The notes: a model not told the origin generated them from the sequence alone. Shown: positions 44,533 through 53,526, counted from the stretch's first letter. The stretch: 64,000 nucleotides of DNA from Faecalibacterium taiwanense (GCF_036632915.2 NZ_CP155552.1:372001-436000); one strand, 5' to 3'. Numbers and translations: made by a program.

Positions 44533-44943
44533 TTAGCCTCCCACAGCTTGATGGTACGATTTTGTAGTATCCATAAGGTGTCCACCGGAATCATACGAAT
44601 ACAAAATATCATGATAGCAATGGGTATAGTAGCTATTATCATATGCGAAATGGACTTCATACAGCGATTGATTTATAACAACTTTCGATGGAGAAGTAGC
44701 TAGAACCACACTAACCAAAAAGGATCCAACCGTAACAGCAGTGCTTCCCGGCAAGTGCAACCCAGTAATTAAAAGGCTTGCTGCAGTTTCAACTCCACCA
44801 ATCTCAATTTGCGCAATCGCCGTATTGTCAATTGTATAGCTGAGATTTGATACAAATATATGCTTATACTGTGATCCTGTAACATCACTTCCAACAGTGG
44901 CTCCCCTTGTTTGAGGCATAGATTTTGAAGTTGCTAATTTCAA
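44533..44943 (-). CDS. Unknown protein of the agr-linked cassette, start uncertain
   Basis: 136 aa if the TTG at 44943 is used, but no ribosome site lies at proper distance. If the TTTTT run just upstream (about 44943-44948) had one more T, the ATGATG at about 44955 would be in frame after AAGGAAAGG and the protein would begin MMSFLKLATSKS. The body is rich in Ser/Thr/Val with a hydrophobic stretch (VTVGSFLVSVVLA) and a Tyr/His-rich C-terminus (YTHCYHDILYSYDSGGH). Function unknown. Confidence 0.5.
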   Translation of the reverse strand: MKLATSKSMPQTRGATVGSDVTGSQYKHIFVSNLSYTIDNTAIAQIEIGGVETAASLLITGLHLPGSTAVTVGSFLVSVVLATSPSKVVINQSLYEVHFAYDNSYYTHCYHDILYSYDSGGHLMDTTKSYHQAVGG

Positions 44944-44972
44944 AAAGACATCATGATCACATTTTCCTTTCC

Positions 44973-45143
44973 TTATTTTGATTTGATTGCTTTTACGACT
45001 AAATAAATGACCAGTATGCCGATGCAGAGCGAAATAATTGTCAATGCCTCTGCCGTTGCATTAAGGCAAGCACCAATAAAATAAACCAATACCAAAAATG
45101 CAACAAAAGCGATAAGAAGCAGCACCCATTTGTTTTTTTTCAT
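44973..45143 (-). CDS. 56-residue hydrophobic peptide in the agrD position
   Basis: ATG at 45143 has a perfect GGGAGGT site and starts 12 bases after the agrB stop, where agrD normally lies. The product MKKNKWVLLLIAFVAFLVLV...IKSK has two hydrophobic segments (residues 6-24 and 34-52) joined by IGACLNATAEA, with Cys26 and Cys40. It lacks the amphipathic leader, cysteine-containing core and acidic tail of known AgrD pheromones. It may be a divergent precursor or a different small membrane protein. Confidence 0.6.
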   Translation of the reverse strand: MKKNKWVLLLIAFVAFLVLVYFIGACLNATAEALTIISLCIGILVIYLVVKAIKSK

Positions 45144-45155
45144 GTTATCACCTCC

Positions 45156-45743
45156 CTATCTACAAAAGTTGGCATTAAATTTTTGTTGAACCAAAGGAAT
45201 TGTTGAGAATACAATCAATACCCATTTGGAGAGATAGTAGCAAACTACATGACGTGTATACGGAAGCACATTAAAAATGGCAAGCAGGAAATCTATTGAC
45301 GAAAGAACAGATGCGACCATCTTGTAACTTGACCGCTTCTTTTCACTTAAAGGCTTATTCTTTGCTTCGATAGGTGAGAGAAAGATAGAGATGCCCAAAA
45401 GAGCTACTGTTGTCAGGATACGGAAAAGGTGATTTGCTGCGATTGCCTTACTTAGCAAAATGCAGATAAGTGCCAGTCCGGAGAATGCCAAATAGCATCT
45501 GGTGTGCGATGTTGCATGGTATCCGCCAATGTAGATTCGCTGTGGGATAAACCCAATCAAAAATGAAAGTGCGTACCGCACATCACCACACACAACAGCG
45601 ATTAAAACAACAAGCAGAACGCTCACAACAGATGATATGAGCAACTCGTACCCATAGACATACGCATCCGCCTTTGCTTCATCTATCACTTTTTGCTCGC
45701 AGAAAAGACGGACTGATTTTTGAGACAGCGTGCGTTCCCACAT
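45156..45743 (-). CDS. agrB: AgrB-like peptide-processing membrane protease
   Basis: 195 aa accessory gene regulator B family protein, which cleaves and cyclises the AgrD pheromone precursor at the membrane. The catalytic pair is visible in GGYHATSHTRCYLAF: His and Cys seven residues apart, as His77/Cys84 in S. aureus. About five hydrophobic segments follow. AAGGTGG lies ahead of ATG at 45743. It is the first gene of a minus-strand unit, divergent from the regulator/kinase pair. Confidence 0.85.
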   Translation of the reverse strand: MWERTLSQKSVRLFCEQKVIDEAKADAYVYGYELLISSVVSVLLVVLIAVVCGDVRYALSFLIGFIPQRIYIGGYHATSHTRCYLAFSGLALICILLSKAIAANHLFRILTTVALLGISIFLSPIEAKNKPLSEKKRSSYKMVASVLSSIDFLLAIFNVLPYTRHVVCYYLSKWVLIVFSTIPLVQQKFNANFCR

Positions 45744-45779
45744 TGCAGTTGCGCCACCTTATCTTCTGATTTTTGCTTC

Positions 45780-45888
45780 ACTGTATCATAAATTTCAGCA
45801 AAATCAAGAGGTTTGGCAAAACTGGTCGTTCTGGTGACAAAAGTGGTAGGTCAGGCTACTTGTAAGGAGCCTTTGCACAGTCTATAAT
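45780..45888. promoter_or_regulatory. Divergent agr promoters with a LytTR-type direct repeat
   Basis: Minus strand: TTGATT (45802-45807), 16-base spacer, TACAGT (45780-45785) toward agrB. Plus strand: TTGTAA (45860-45865), 17-base spacer, TATAAT (45883-45888) toward the regulator. Between them CAAAACTGGT (45817-45826) and CAAAAGTGGT (45838-45847) repeat with a 21-base period, two DNA turns, as AgrA and other LytTR regulators require. Confidence 0.65.
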
Positions 45889-45922
45889 AGTAGCAGGACA
45901 TTATTTTGTGGAGGTTGTCGAA

Positions 45923-46621
45923 ATGCTGAAGTACCACGTTGCAGTCTGCGATGATGAGAAATCAGACCTTGATGGCATTGTTCAAAGCGTCCAGCAGTAC
46001 GATGTGCAAGGCTGCTTTGACATTGAAACTTACATGGATGGAAACGAACTTCTGAGCGAATTGCAAATGCAGAAGAAATCCTTTGATCTGCTTCTTCTCG
46101 ATATCGAGATGCCATCCAACGGTTTTCAGCTGGCGCAGTCTTTGATTCAGATGGAGAAGCATCCTTTGGTGGTATTTGTCACGAAGCGGCATGAGTACGC
46201 TGTGCAGGGATATGGCATTGCATTCCGCTACCTTGTCAAACCTTTGGATCAGACGCTGTTCGCTGCGGCAATGGATGCCGTCCTTCAGGAACTGAACTCC
46301 AAACATTTCACGATCGAATACGATGGTGTTACCATGTCCTTGGAAACATCGGACATTTACTTTCTGGAAAGCCACGGACATAAAGTTCTGATTCACTGCA
46401 AGGAGCAAGACCTTACATTGCGAATGAGCATTCCTGAAGCCTTGGAGCAGCTTCCCAAACGGTGCTTTGTGTCACCACACAAAAGTTATCTCGTCAACAT
46501 GGAACACATTGTTTACGCTACGGGAACCGCTGTTTTTCTTTCCAGCGGACATCAGCTGCCGATCAGCAGGAGGAAGCGTCAGGAGTTCAATCAGATCTTC
46601 AACGCTTATTTGGGAAGATGA
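45923..46621 (+). CDS. LytTR-family response regulator (AgrA-like)
   Basis: 232 aa. Receiver domain (residues 1-120) with acidic pocket CDDE, phospho-acceptor Asp in LLLLDIEMP and Lys in YLVKPL; LytTR DNA-binding domain from about 135 (FLESHGHKVLIHC, CFVSPHKSYLVNM). ATG at 45923 is set by GGAGG at 45910-45914. Its stop overlaps the start of the kinase gene (ATGA), so the pair is co-translated. Expected to bind the direct repeat upstream and drive both divergent units. Confidence 0.9.
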   Translation: MLKYHVAVCDDEKSDLDGIVQSVQQYDVQGCFDIETYMDGNELLSELQMQKKSFDLLLLDIEMPSNGFQLAQSLIQMEKHPLVVFVTKRHEYAVQGYGIAFRYLVKPLDQTLFAAAMDAVLQELNSKHFTIEYDGVTMSLETSDIYFLESHGHKVLIHCKEQDLTLRMSIPEALEQLPKRCFVSPHKSYLVNMEHIVYATGTAVFLSSGHQLPISRRKRQEFNQIFNAYLGR

Positions 46622-47887
46622 TGCTTTATTATTTCGTTGAGTTTGCAGAGAGCTTTGCCAACATTGCCCTGTTGCTGCTTTTTATCGGTCGGCTGTTTCC
46701 CAAAAAGGAGCCCGTCTCAAGGTGGTTCTATGGCCTATGTTGCACTCTTGATTGCTGGGCAGTGTGCTTTGAGTTTATTCCCGGATTGGGTGACGCAGCG
46801 CACGATCTATCTTTTAGTTGGCGGATTTTTCCTTGCATTGCTGTTCTATGAGGTTCGACCGTGGCAGGCGGTTTTTGCAAGCGGAGCTTTCTTCACACTG
46901 ATTGCTTTGGTGGAAGTGCTTGCAATGCTTCTGATTGGGCTGCGTATCCCGGATACCGACATTCTAATGCAGGCTGGGGCAGCACGGTTGGTCTATGTTG
47001 TTTTTTCAAACCTGATTCAAATTCCACTCGTAGTCCTGATCTCACATTTTTTCAGCCGAAAAGGAAATGCTCTGCGTATCCTATGGCTGCTGCCGATCAT
47101 TGCGATTCAAATCGCAAGTATTGCTGTCTGTTATGTGGCACAGTATCATGCTGCGGATGAGTATTTCCCGGATTATATGGTCGGTCTTATGGCGGTGCTT
47201 CTCCTTATAAACATCCTGATCGTGTTCTATGTGGAAGCTCTCCGGGAAAATGAACTGGAAAAATTCAAAGTTAAGTTCAACGAACAGCAGTACAATCTTC
47301 AAATGGAATACTACCAGCAGCTCAAAGAACGCCAGGAAGAAGTCCGTTCTCTGCGGCATGATGTGAAGAAATACATCCTGGCGATGCAGGCAGTTGCAGA
47401 ACACGGTGATACCGAAGAACTTCACAAGATTGCGCAGGCTGCCACGGATGTTTTCGAGCGTTCCACAAATATTTCTGCGGTCGGAAATCCTGTTGTTGAT
47501 GCTCTTTTGAATTATTACTTACGAATTGCGGAAAGGAATAACATCAAGGTCAATCTGGATGTGACGATTCCTGAAGTTTTGACGATCTCATCGCTGTCTC
47601 TGAGCATCATCCTCGGAAATACATTTGACAATGCCATCGAAGCCTGTTGCGACCTGCCAGCGGAACAGAGAATCATTCATCTACAGCTGCGCAAGCAGTA
47701 TCGAAGCCTCTTCTATCGGCTGGAAAACCCATACAGTGATACTTCTCGCGGAATCCGCATCGGAGAGTATCACGGTTACGGACTAAAAAATATAAATCGT
47801 ATCGTTCAGGAGAACCATGGTGACTTCTATACGAAAAAGAAAGACGGTGTGTTTACCGTCCAAGTCCGCCTGAACTGCGAAAATTAA
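46621..47887 (+). CDS. GHKL sensor histidine kinase (AgrC-like), frameshifted
   Basis: About 420 aa after repair. The ATG at 46621 overlaps the regulator stop and gives the first helix MLYYFVEFAESFANIALLLL; the remaining five to six helices, the dimerisation helix with His (VRSLRHDVKKYI), the N box (LGNTFDNAIEAC) and the G box (GYGLKNINRI) are in the next frame. Removing one base, for example from AAAAA at 46702-46706, joins them. A fallback start is the ATG at 46730 after AAGGTGG. GHKL kinases of this type sense AgrD-derived cyclic peptides. Confidence 0.8.
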
Positions 47888-47968
47888 AACATTCTCCTAA
47901 AACATTGCTTTGCTTTTGCTTGTACTTTGTGTGTTTCATTCATCTGATGTATTCATTATCCTGAAGTG

Positions 47969-48350
47969 TTGACACACATCAATACTTATGTTATCATTCC
48001 CAACAAATCCACAGCGATTTCTGTAAAGAAACGATTCTGTGCGGTTTTATTTCCTGCGAAGATTTACCGCCCCGCAACACACCCGATCATTTTGCCGTCT
48101 GTTTCACCCGACAAAATCCTTCGCCTGTACTGCGTGGGCGGTATTTTCTTTTTGGGGAAGCCGTACCTTGAGAATTTCATGAGCCGTCCGAGCGTGATAC
48201 CGGCTTTTCGGCCAACGCCGCTGCAAAACAGGGGCAGGAACTTCGTTCGGAGCAAACGGCGATCAACATACACGAGCAGCGGAACTCTCTACTTATTTTT
48301 GCGTCTTAACAATTCGGAAACAACTTTCGGAAATGCGTTTTGAGCGCAGC
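47969..48350 (+). promoter_or_regulatory. Strong promoter and long leader ahead of the mob genes
   Basis: TTGACA (47969-47974), 17-base spacer, TATCAT (47992-47997). The following 350 bases hold no convincing gene. A stem ACCGCCCC (about 48067) with GGGCGGT (about 48136) followed by ATTTTCTTTTT looks like an attenuator or terminator. The gap 47888-48571 otherwise contains the repeat at 48355. Confidence 0.45.
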
Positions 48351-48354
48351 GGTG

Positions 48355-48485
48355 GAGAGCAAGAATCGTCCCGTGGCCACAAATTTTCAATTCTTGAAAA
48401 TGTTGTGCTCCACCGGGACTTCACATCTGCAACTCTTGCGAGTTTTGATGTGATCTTGTTGGGGCGTACCTGCCCCAAACCCTGC
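48355..48485 (+). repeat. Long direct repeat, left copy (possible oriT region)
   Basis: Two blocks shared with 54045-54144: a 47-base block starting GAGAGCAAGAATCGTCC (46 of 47 identical) that ends in the palindrome ATTTTCAA-N3-TTGAAAAT, and a block CTTGTTGGGGCGTACC onward containing TTGGGG-N8-CCCCAA then ACCCTGC. It lies just upstream of mobC, the usual place for oriT. Confidence 0.6.
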
Positions 48486-48571
48486 TCATATTCGCACCTT
48501 GCGGTGCGAAAGAACGGCGTGTCGTGCTTACATAGCTCCACCGAGGAGCTAGCGAAACGACAGGAGGTACA

Positions 48572-49006
48572 ATGACCGAAACGAATGTTCAACCGATTCC
48601 TAGCAATTCCCAGCACCACGACACGCCGAACAACAAAACGCACGTCATCAAGTTCCGTGTGACAGCGGAGGAAAAAACGTCACTGGAACTCACTTGCAAA
48701 CTCCTAAATCTCTCCCTCTCCACTTTTATCCGCCGTGCCATCCACAACGTCAAGATCGAGAAAACAATCATCGTTGCCGGCGGCGGAGAAGAAACCCTGA
48801 CCGCTGTTTCCACTTTGCTTGCCCAGTGCAGCAAGGTGGGCAGCAATCTCAACCAGCTTGCAAGGCACTTCAATTCCGGCGGTGCGGACACCGAGCAGAT
48901 CCGGGCGAAACTCCTTGACGAACTTGCAGACCTGACCGCATTCCGGCTGCACGCCGAGAAAGTTCTGGGTGAACTGTATGGCAACGCTCAAGCATATCGC
49001 CTCTAA
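48572..49006 (+). CDS. mobC: MobC-like relaxosome protein
   Basis: 144 aa plasmid-mobilization accessory protein. N-terminal ribbon-helix-helix (KFRVTAEEKTSLELTCKLLNLSLSTFIRRAI) for oriT binding, and the C-terminal MobC motif (LLAQCSKVGSNLNQLARHFN). AGGAGGT is directly upstream. The relaxase gene overlaps its 3' end by 29 bases, so both are translated together. Confidence 0.87.
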   Translation: MTETNVQPIPSNSQHHDTPNNKTHVIKFRVTAEEKTSLELTCKLLNLSLSTFIRRAIHNVKIEKTIIVAGGGEETLTAVSTLLAQCSKVGSNLNQLARHFNSGGADTEQIRAKLLDELADLTAFRLHAEKVLGELYGNAQAYRL

Positions 49007-50513
49007 GAATTCGGACTACACCGCCATCGAAGCGTACCTCGTTTACCAGCACGACGCGTTCACCGGAAAGCAACTTCTGGATGAGCACGGCAAGCCGAAG
49101 CTGCGGGATTCGTACCTGCTCGACACCCTTGAGTGCGGCGATTTCTCGTTCGCAACGGCCTGTCTGCTGGCAAACCGCAAGTATGGCAAGAACACCCAAC
49201 GCGATGATATTAAGAGCCATCAGTATATCATCAGCTTTGACCCACGCGATGCAGCCGACAACGGCTTGACCATGGAAAAAGCACAGGCACTTGGCCTGAA
49301 ATTCTGCGAAGAAAACTTCTCCGGTCACCCCGCCATCGTCTGCACTCACCCGGATGGGCATAACCATTCGGGAAACATCCACGTCCACATTGTGATCGGC
49401 AGTATCCGCACACGAGAGGTGGAACGTAAGCCCTATATGCAAAAGCCCCGTGACTGGCGTGAGGGTATGAAGCACTCCAGCACAGCCCAGACCATGCGGC
49501 ACTTGCGTGTTGAGGTCATGGAACTGTGCGAGGGTGCCGGACTGTACCAGATCGACCTGCTCAACGGCTCGAAAGAGCGCGTGAGCGAAGCTAAGTATTG
49601 GGCGCGTAGGCGCGGTCAGTTGAAACTTGACCGTGAGAACGCAGCCCTCACCGCAGCTGGACAGCCGCCCCAGCAGAAGAAGTTTGAAACCGCAAAGGAA
49701 ACCTTGCGGAAACAGATCTCGGATGTGCTGGACACCGCAATGAGCTTTGAAGATTTCTCGGACAGGCTCTTGCAGCAGTACGGAATCACGGTCAAGGAAA
49801 GCCGTGGTCGGCTCAGCTATCTGCCTGCCGGAAGGACAAAGTTCATCCGGGCGCACAGCATCGGTGACAAGTTCGATAAGGCGGCAGTGCTTGCCACGTT
49901 GCAGGCAAACGCCGAACGCGAACCCAAGGCGCAGTTCAAGCAGGATACCATCGGGAAACTGATCGACATCCAGTCGAAAATGACCGAAGGCAAGGGCATT
50001 GGCTATAAGCGTTGGCTCACGAAACACAATCTCAAAGTTATGGCACAGACCGTGAAGCTTCTGCAGGAAAAGAACTTGACCGACGAGGACGCCCTGAACC
50101 AGCGCATCGCTGAACTGGAAACCAAGTATCACGACTCGCTGGCGGTGGTGAAAGACCTCGAAGGTCGCATGAAAGCCAACAATGAGCTGCGCTATCACAT
50201 CGCAGCCTACACCAGCACCAAGAATGTCGCACAGCAGTTAAAGACTGCCAAACGACCCGCAGCCTTTGAGGAGCAGCACCGTGCAGAGCTGACAGCATAC
50301 CGGGTGGCAGCAGCCTATTTCAAGGCAAACAACATCACCAAGCTGCCCAGCCCGAAAAAGCTGGAAGCCGAGTATGCGCAGCTGGCATCCGAAAAGGCAA
50401 AGTTCTACGAACAGTACAAGGAAGCCAAGGAAGAACTGTTCAAGCTGAAAACCGCAAAGCAGAATGTTGCGTCCTTTTTCCGGGAGGAAGAACAGACGCA
50501 GCAGGAGAGATAA
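48978..50513 (+). CDS. mobA: Relaxase/mobilization nuclease (MobA/VirD2 family)
   Basis: 511 aa relaxase that nicks oriT for conjugal transfer. N-terminus: Tyr residues in SDYTAIEAYLVY, HQYIISFDPRD (motif II) and the metal-binding histidines in HPDGHNHSGNIHVHI (motif III, HxDxxH-like with HVH). A long coiled-coil C-terminus follows (KKLEAEYAQLASEKAKFYEQ). ATG at 48978 is chosen within the overlapping 3' end of mobC; a GTG at 48969 is in frame. No type IV secretion genes are present, so a helper element is required. Confidence 0.88.
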   Translation: MATLKHIASKNSDYTAIEAYLVYQHDAFTGKQLLDEHGKPKLRDSYLLDTLECGDFSFATACLLANRKYGKNTQRDDIKSHQYIISFDPRDAADNGLTMEKAQALGLKFCEENFSGHPAIVCTHPDGHNHSGNIHVHIVIGSIRTREVERKPYMQKPRDWREGMKHSSTAQTMRHLRVEVMELCEGAGLYQIDLLNGSKERVSEAKYWARRRGQLKLDRENAALTAAGQPPQQKKFETAKETLRKQISDVLDTAMSFEDFSDRLLQQYGITVKESRGRLSYLPAGRTKFIRAHSIGDKFDKAAVLATLQANAEREPKAQFKQDTIGKLIDIQSKMTEGKGIGYKRWLTKHNLKVMAQTVKLLQEKNLTDEDALNQRIAELETKYHDSLAVVKDLEGRMKANNELRYHIAAYTSTKNVAQQLKTAKRPAAFEEQHRAELTAYRVAAAYFKANNITKLPSPKKLEAEYAQLASEKAKFYEQYKEAKEELFKLKTAKQNVASFFREEEQTQQER

Positions 50514-50525
50514 AGGAGTGTGCGT

Positions 50526-51410
50526 ATGATCAATCTGAAAATTGACCCGGAGTTCCAGTCCCAGATTCCTCCTCTGACCGATGATGAATTCAAGCAGCTT
50601 GAAGAAAATATCCTGAAAGAGGGCAAGCTGCTTTCTCCTTTGATCGTTTGGGGCAATACCCTTGTTGATGGACACAACCGTTATGCCATCCTCCAGAAGC
50701 ACCCGGAGATTTATTTCTCCACCATGCCGCTCCCGTTTGAAAGCCGGGAAGAAGTTCTCGCTTGGATTTGTAAAAATCAGCTGGGGCGGCGCAACCTCAC
50801 ACCGGAGCAGAAGAAGTTCCTCATTGGAAAGCAGTACAGTGTGGAGCATCGAAAGCCCGGTGGAAACGGCAACAACCAGCACACGGCTGCTGCCAAGAAA
50901 ACTGCCCCGGAGGAATTGTGTCAAATTGACACAATTCCTCCCACCTCTGCGGAAGCGAGCATCCGCAAGCAGATTGCGGAGCGGAACAATGTCAGCGAAT
51001 CCTACGTTGCCCGTTCTGAAAAATTCATGTGTGGCGTAGAGATCATGGAACAGATGGTGCCCGGTATGCAGGAGAAAATCCTGTCCGGGCAGTTCAAAGT
51101 CCGTGATGCTGATATGCACCGCCTTGCCAGAGCCGATTTTCCGAACCGCAAGCAGATCGTGCACGAGATTCTGCACCCGGAGGACCGCCCCGCTCCGCAG
51201 TCGAGCTACTCACACTACTCTGGAATCAACTACTCCGCGCTGGAAGTCGCTGTCCGGCGGATTCAGCAGGACTTTGATTTTTTGATGAGATACTTGCCTA
51301 AGCTACCGGACGATTCCTACGCCAAAACTGAAACGCTAAAAATCCTCAAGCAGCACAAAGCGTATATGGCACAGTTTGAAGAACTGCTGAACGATGAAAA
51401 AATCGCATAA
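50526..51410 (+). CDS. ParB/Srx-domain protein of a mobilizable element
   Basis: 294 aa. N-terminal ParB-like domain (residues 8-95, LTDDEFKQLEENILKEGKLL and the VDGHNRYAI motif), a middle helix-turn-helix-like region (NNVSESYVARSEKF), and a helical C-terminus. Such proteins on integrative elements may act in segregation or as regulators. ATG at 50526 with AAGGAG is chosen; a GTG at 50520 is in frame. It starts 12 bases after mobA. A perfect 33-base palindrome lies inside the gene. Confidence 0.75.
   Translation: MINLKIDPEFQSQIPPLTDDEFKQLEENILKEGKLLSPLIVWGNTLVDGHNRYAILQKHPEIYFSTMPLPFESREEVLAWICKNQLGRRNLTPEQKKFLIGKQYSVEHRKPGGNGNNQHTAAAKKTAPEELCQIDTIPPTSAEASIRKQIAERNNVSESYVARSEKFMCGVEIMEQMVPGMQEKILSGQFKVRDADMHRLARADFPNRKQIVHEILHPEDRPAPQSSYSHYSGINYSALEVAVRRIQQDFDFLMRYLPKLPDDSYAKTETLKILKQHKAYMAQFEELLNDEKIA
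50909..50941. repeat. Perfect palindrome within the ParB-like gene
   Basis: Two 16-base arms, GGAGGAATTGTGTCAA and TTGACACAATTCCTCC, around a single A. It encodes part of PEELCQIDTIPP between the ParB-like and helix-turn-helix regions. Confidence 0.8.
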
Positions 51411-51553
51411 CGACAGGCACTTGTAAGCCATCAACGAGCCACCAGCCGCAAGTGCAGGGCGGAAAGCATCCGCGCCCTTGCGCCTGATAAAAATTGGAAC
51501 TTTGATTTTCTCGCCCGGCTTTGCCACGGTGGGACGATCAAAGGAGCGTGCGT

Positions 51554-52090
51554 TTGAACAAAAAGAAAAAGTCCACAAACACTTCCCCTTATCCCGATGA
51601 AGTCATCGACCGTCTGGCACGGGCGTTCTACCCGGCCATCCTTGCCTGCTGGAACAGCGAGGAAGGACAGCGAGAGTTTGCCGCATGGCAGACAGAACAG
51701 GCTCATCTTGCAGGAAAAGAAAAACAGGAAGTTCCCGCTAGCAGAGTTCCCATAAAACAGTATTTGCAAAAGTTCCCTAAATGGGGAAGATTTGGCGTGA
51801 CTTCGGTCACGCCTTTTCTTTGCTTCCAGTTCATCCAGAGGGATGTACCCCAGCCCATCGTACTTGATATGGATGTGCTGCACCCGCTTTCCGCTGGACT
51901 TATCCGGGGCATCCACATAGATAGCGGACACCAGTTCACGGAGAGCATAGGGGTGAGTTCTTCAATATGGACGTACTTGTGCGCTTTCTGGACGAACTTT
52001 TCAATATTCTCGATTTGCTGTTCCTGTACTTCGATTTCCTGCTGGATAGAGAGGACGTCCTCTTCCAGCTGCTTCTGCTCGGCATCGTAA
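51554..52090 (+). CDS. Small mobile-element protein, 3' end uncertain
   Basis: TTG at 51554 lies seven bases after AAGGAG and starts KKKKSTNTSPYPDEVIDRLARAF, a plausible soluble protein to about residue 60. From about 51790 the frame runs antisense through the serine recombinase, and a hairpin GGCGTGAC/GTCACGCC with TTTTCTTT at 51793-51818 looks like the gene's terminator. The natural stop was probably near 51780 in another frame. No family recognised. Confidence 0.4.
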   Translation: MNKKKKSTNTSPYPDEVIDRLARAFYPAILACWNSEEGQREFAAWQTEQAHLAGKEKQEVPASRVPIKQYLQKFPKWGRFGVTSVTPFLCFQFIQRDVPQPIVLDMDVLHPLSAGLIRGIHIDSGHQFTESIGVSSSIWTYLCAFWTNFSIFSICCSCTSISCWIERTSSSSCFCSAS

Positions 52091-53443
52091 CTCTGGCTCA
52101 TCATGTCAAAACGTTCATCGCTCAGCTTTCCACTGGCGTTGTCCTCGTAGATCTTCATGAACAGCCGTTTGAGATCTGCGATCCGCTTCTCATTCCGGGC
52201 AAGCTGCTTCTTCAGGACGGTCAGCTTTTCGGTGCTTTCCACCCGAAGCTGCTCCTCCATGACCTTGCGGAAGTAGTCTTCATGGCAAAGGATGTAGTCC
52301 GTTACCTGCTGGATATGGTTCAGCACACGGCCTTCCAGAACCTTTACCCGGATGAAGTGTCCCTTGCACTTGCTCCCGTTCTTCTTGTGCAGAGAGCAAT
52401 CAAAGAAGTCTTGACTGAAGTCCCTGTTATTGGACGAACCATATTGCATCTTGGAACCGCAGTCAGCGCAGTAGACCATACCGGAGAAAATGCTGCTCTT
52501 GCCTGTCCGGGTCATGCGGTGACGCTGGTTACGAATCTCCTGAACCTTTTCAAACACATCATCGTCAATAATGCGCTCATGTGTATCCGGGAAGATAGCC
52601 TGATTTTCCACAGGATTCAGATGTCTCTTTTTATCCCAGATAGAGTTAGTATAGGTCTTGAAATTGACTGTGCAGCCAGTGTACTCCCGGCGTTCCAGAA
52701 TCAAACTTACTGCTCTTTTATCCCAGCGATAAGGGTCTTCCGGGGCAGGTGCGTTTGTACTCCGGCCATGGCTCAACTTGTAGGCGGTAGGGGTCAGAAC
52801 CTTATCTTCCCACAGTTGGTCTCGCAATTTGGGTCGGCCCACGGCCTTCCATGCACATGGAGAAGATGCGCTTCACGACCGCAGCCGCTTCCAGATCAAC
52901 AAGCCAATGCTTCGGGTTCTCCGGGTCTTTTACATAGCCGTACGGCACATTGACCGTCAGCGGTACGCCACGCTCTCCCTTGGCCTTCTGAACGGCCCGA
53001 ATCTTGCGGCTGGTATCGCGGGCGTAAAACTCGTTGAACCAGTTCTTAATGCCCGCAAAATCGTTGTTTACGCTGTTCGGGTCAATGGTGTCGTAGTTGT
53101 CGTTAATGGCAATGTAGCGAACGCCATACTGGGGAAAGGTGAAGTTGGTGTACAGACCTGTCAAGGCAGAATTGCGCCCCAGTCGGGATAAATCCTTCGT
53201 GATAACGATTCCTACACGCCCTGCTTCGATCTCGACCAGCATACTCTGAAAGCCGGGACGGTCATAGTTCGTGCCGGAGTAGCCATCATCCACAAAGAAC
53301 ACCGGGTTCGGGAAGTAGTTCTTCTTGGCGTATTCCAGAAGGATGGCCTTCTGGTTCTCAATGGACAGGCTTTCGCCGAGCCGTGCGTCCTCTTGCGACA
53401 GTCGGCAGTAAAGTGCGGTGATTTTATTCGTTGCTCCAGACAT
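51703..53443 (-). pseudogene. Large serine recombinase (TnpX-like), two frameshifts
   Basis: About 550 aa when repaired. Catalytic domain: nucleophile Ser in YCRLSQEDARLGES, GYSGTNYDRPGFQ, TKDLSRLGRN. Then the recombinase domain (RREYTGCTVNFK), zinc ribbon (CADCGSKMQYG) and a coiled coil (VLKKQLARNEKRIADLK). An extra base at 52818-52819 (GG) and a missing one in GGGG at 51950-51953 break the frame; the latter restores TPYALRELVSAIYVD, then KSSGKRVQHIHIKY. ATG at 53443 with AAGGAGG is preferred to the ATG at 53530. It probably excises the mobilizable unit, as TnpX does for Tn4451. Confidence 0.82.
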
Positions 53444-53526
53444 TGTTGTGTCCTCCTTACTCTGTGGAGCAACTGTCAGTACAGGATTGGTTACCGGGTC
53501 AAGTATAGCAGAATTGGGCGCAGTTG

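Noticed and set aside
47966..48343. 125-codon plus-strand frame after the kinase gene
   Set aside because: No ribosome site, low-complexity basic peptide, and it covers a promoter, a hairpin and repeat DNA.
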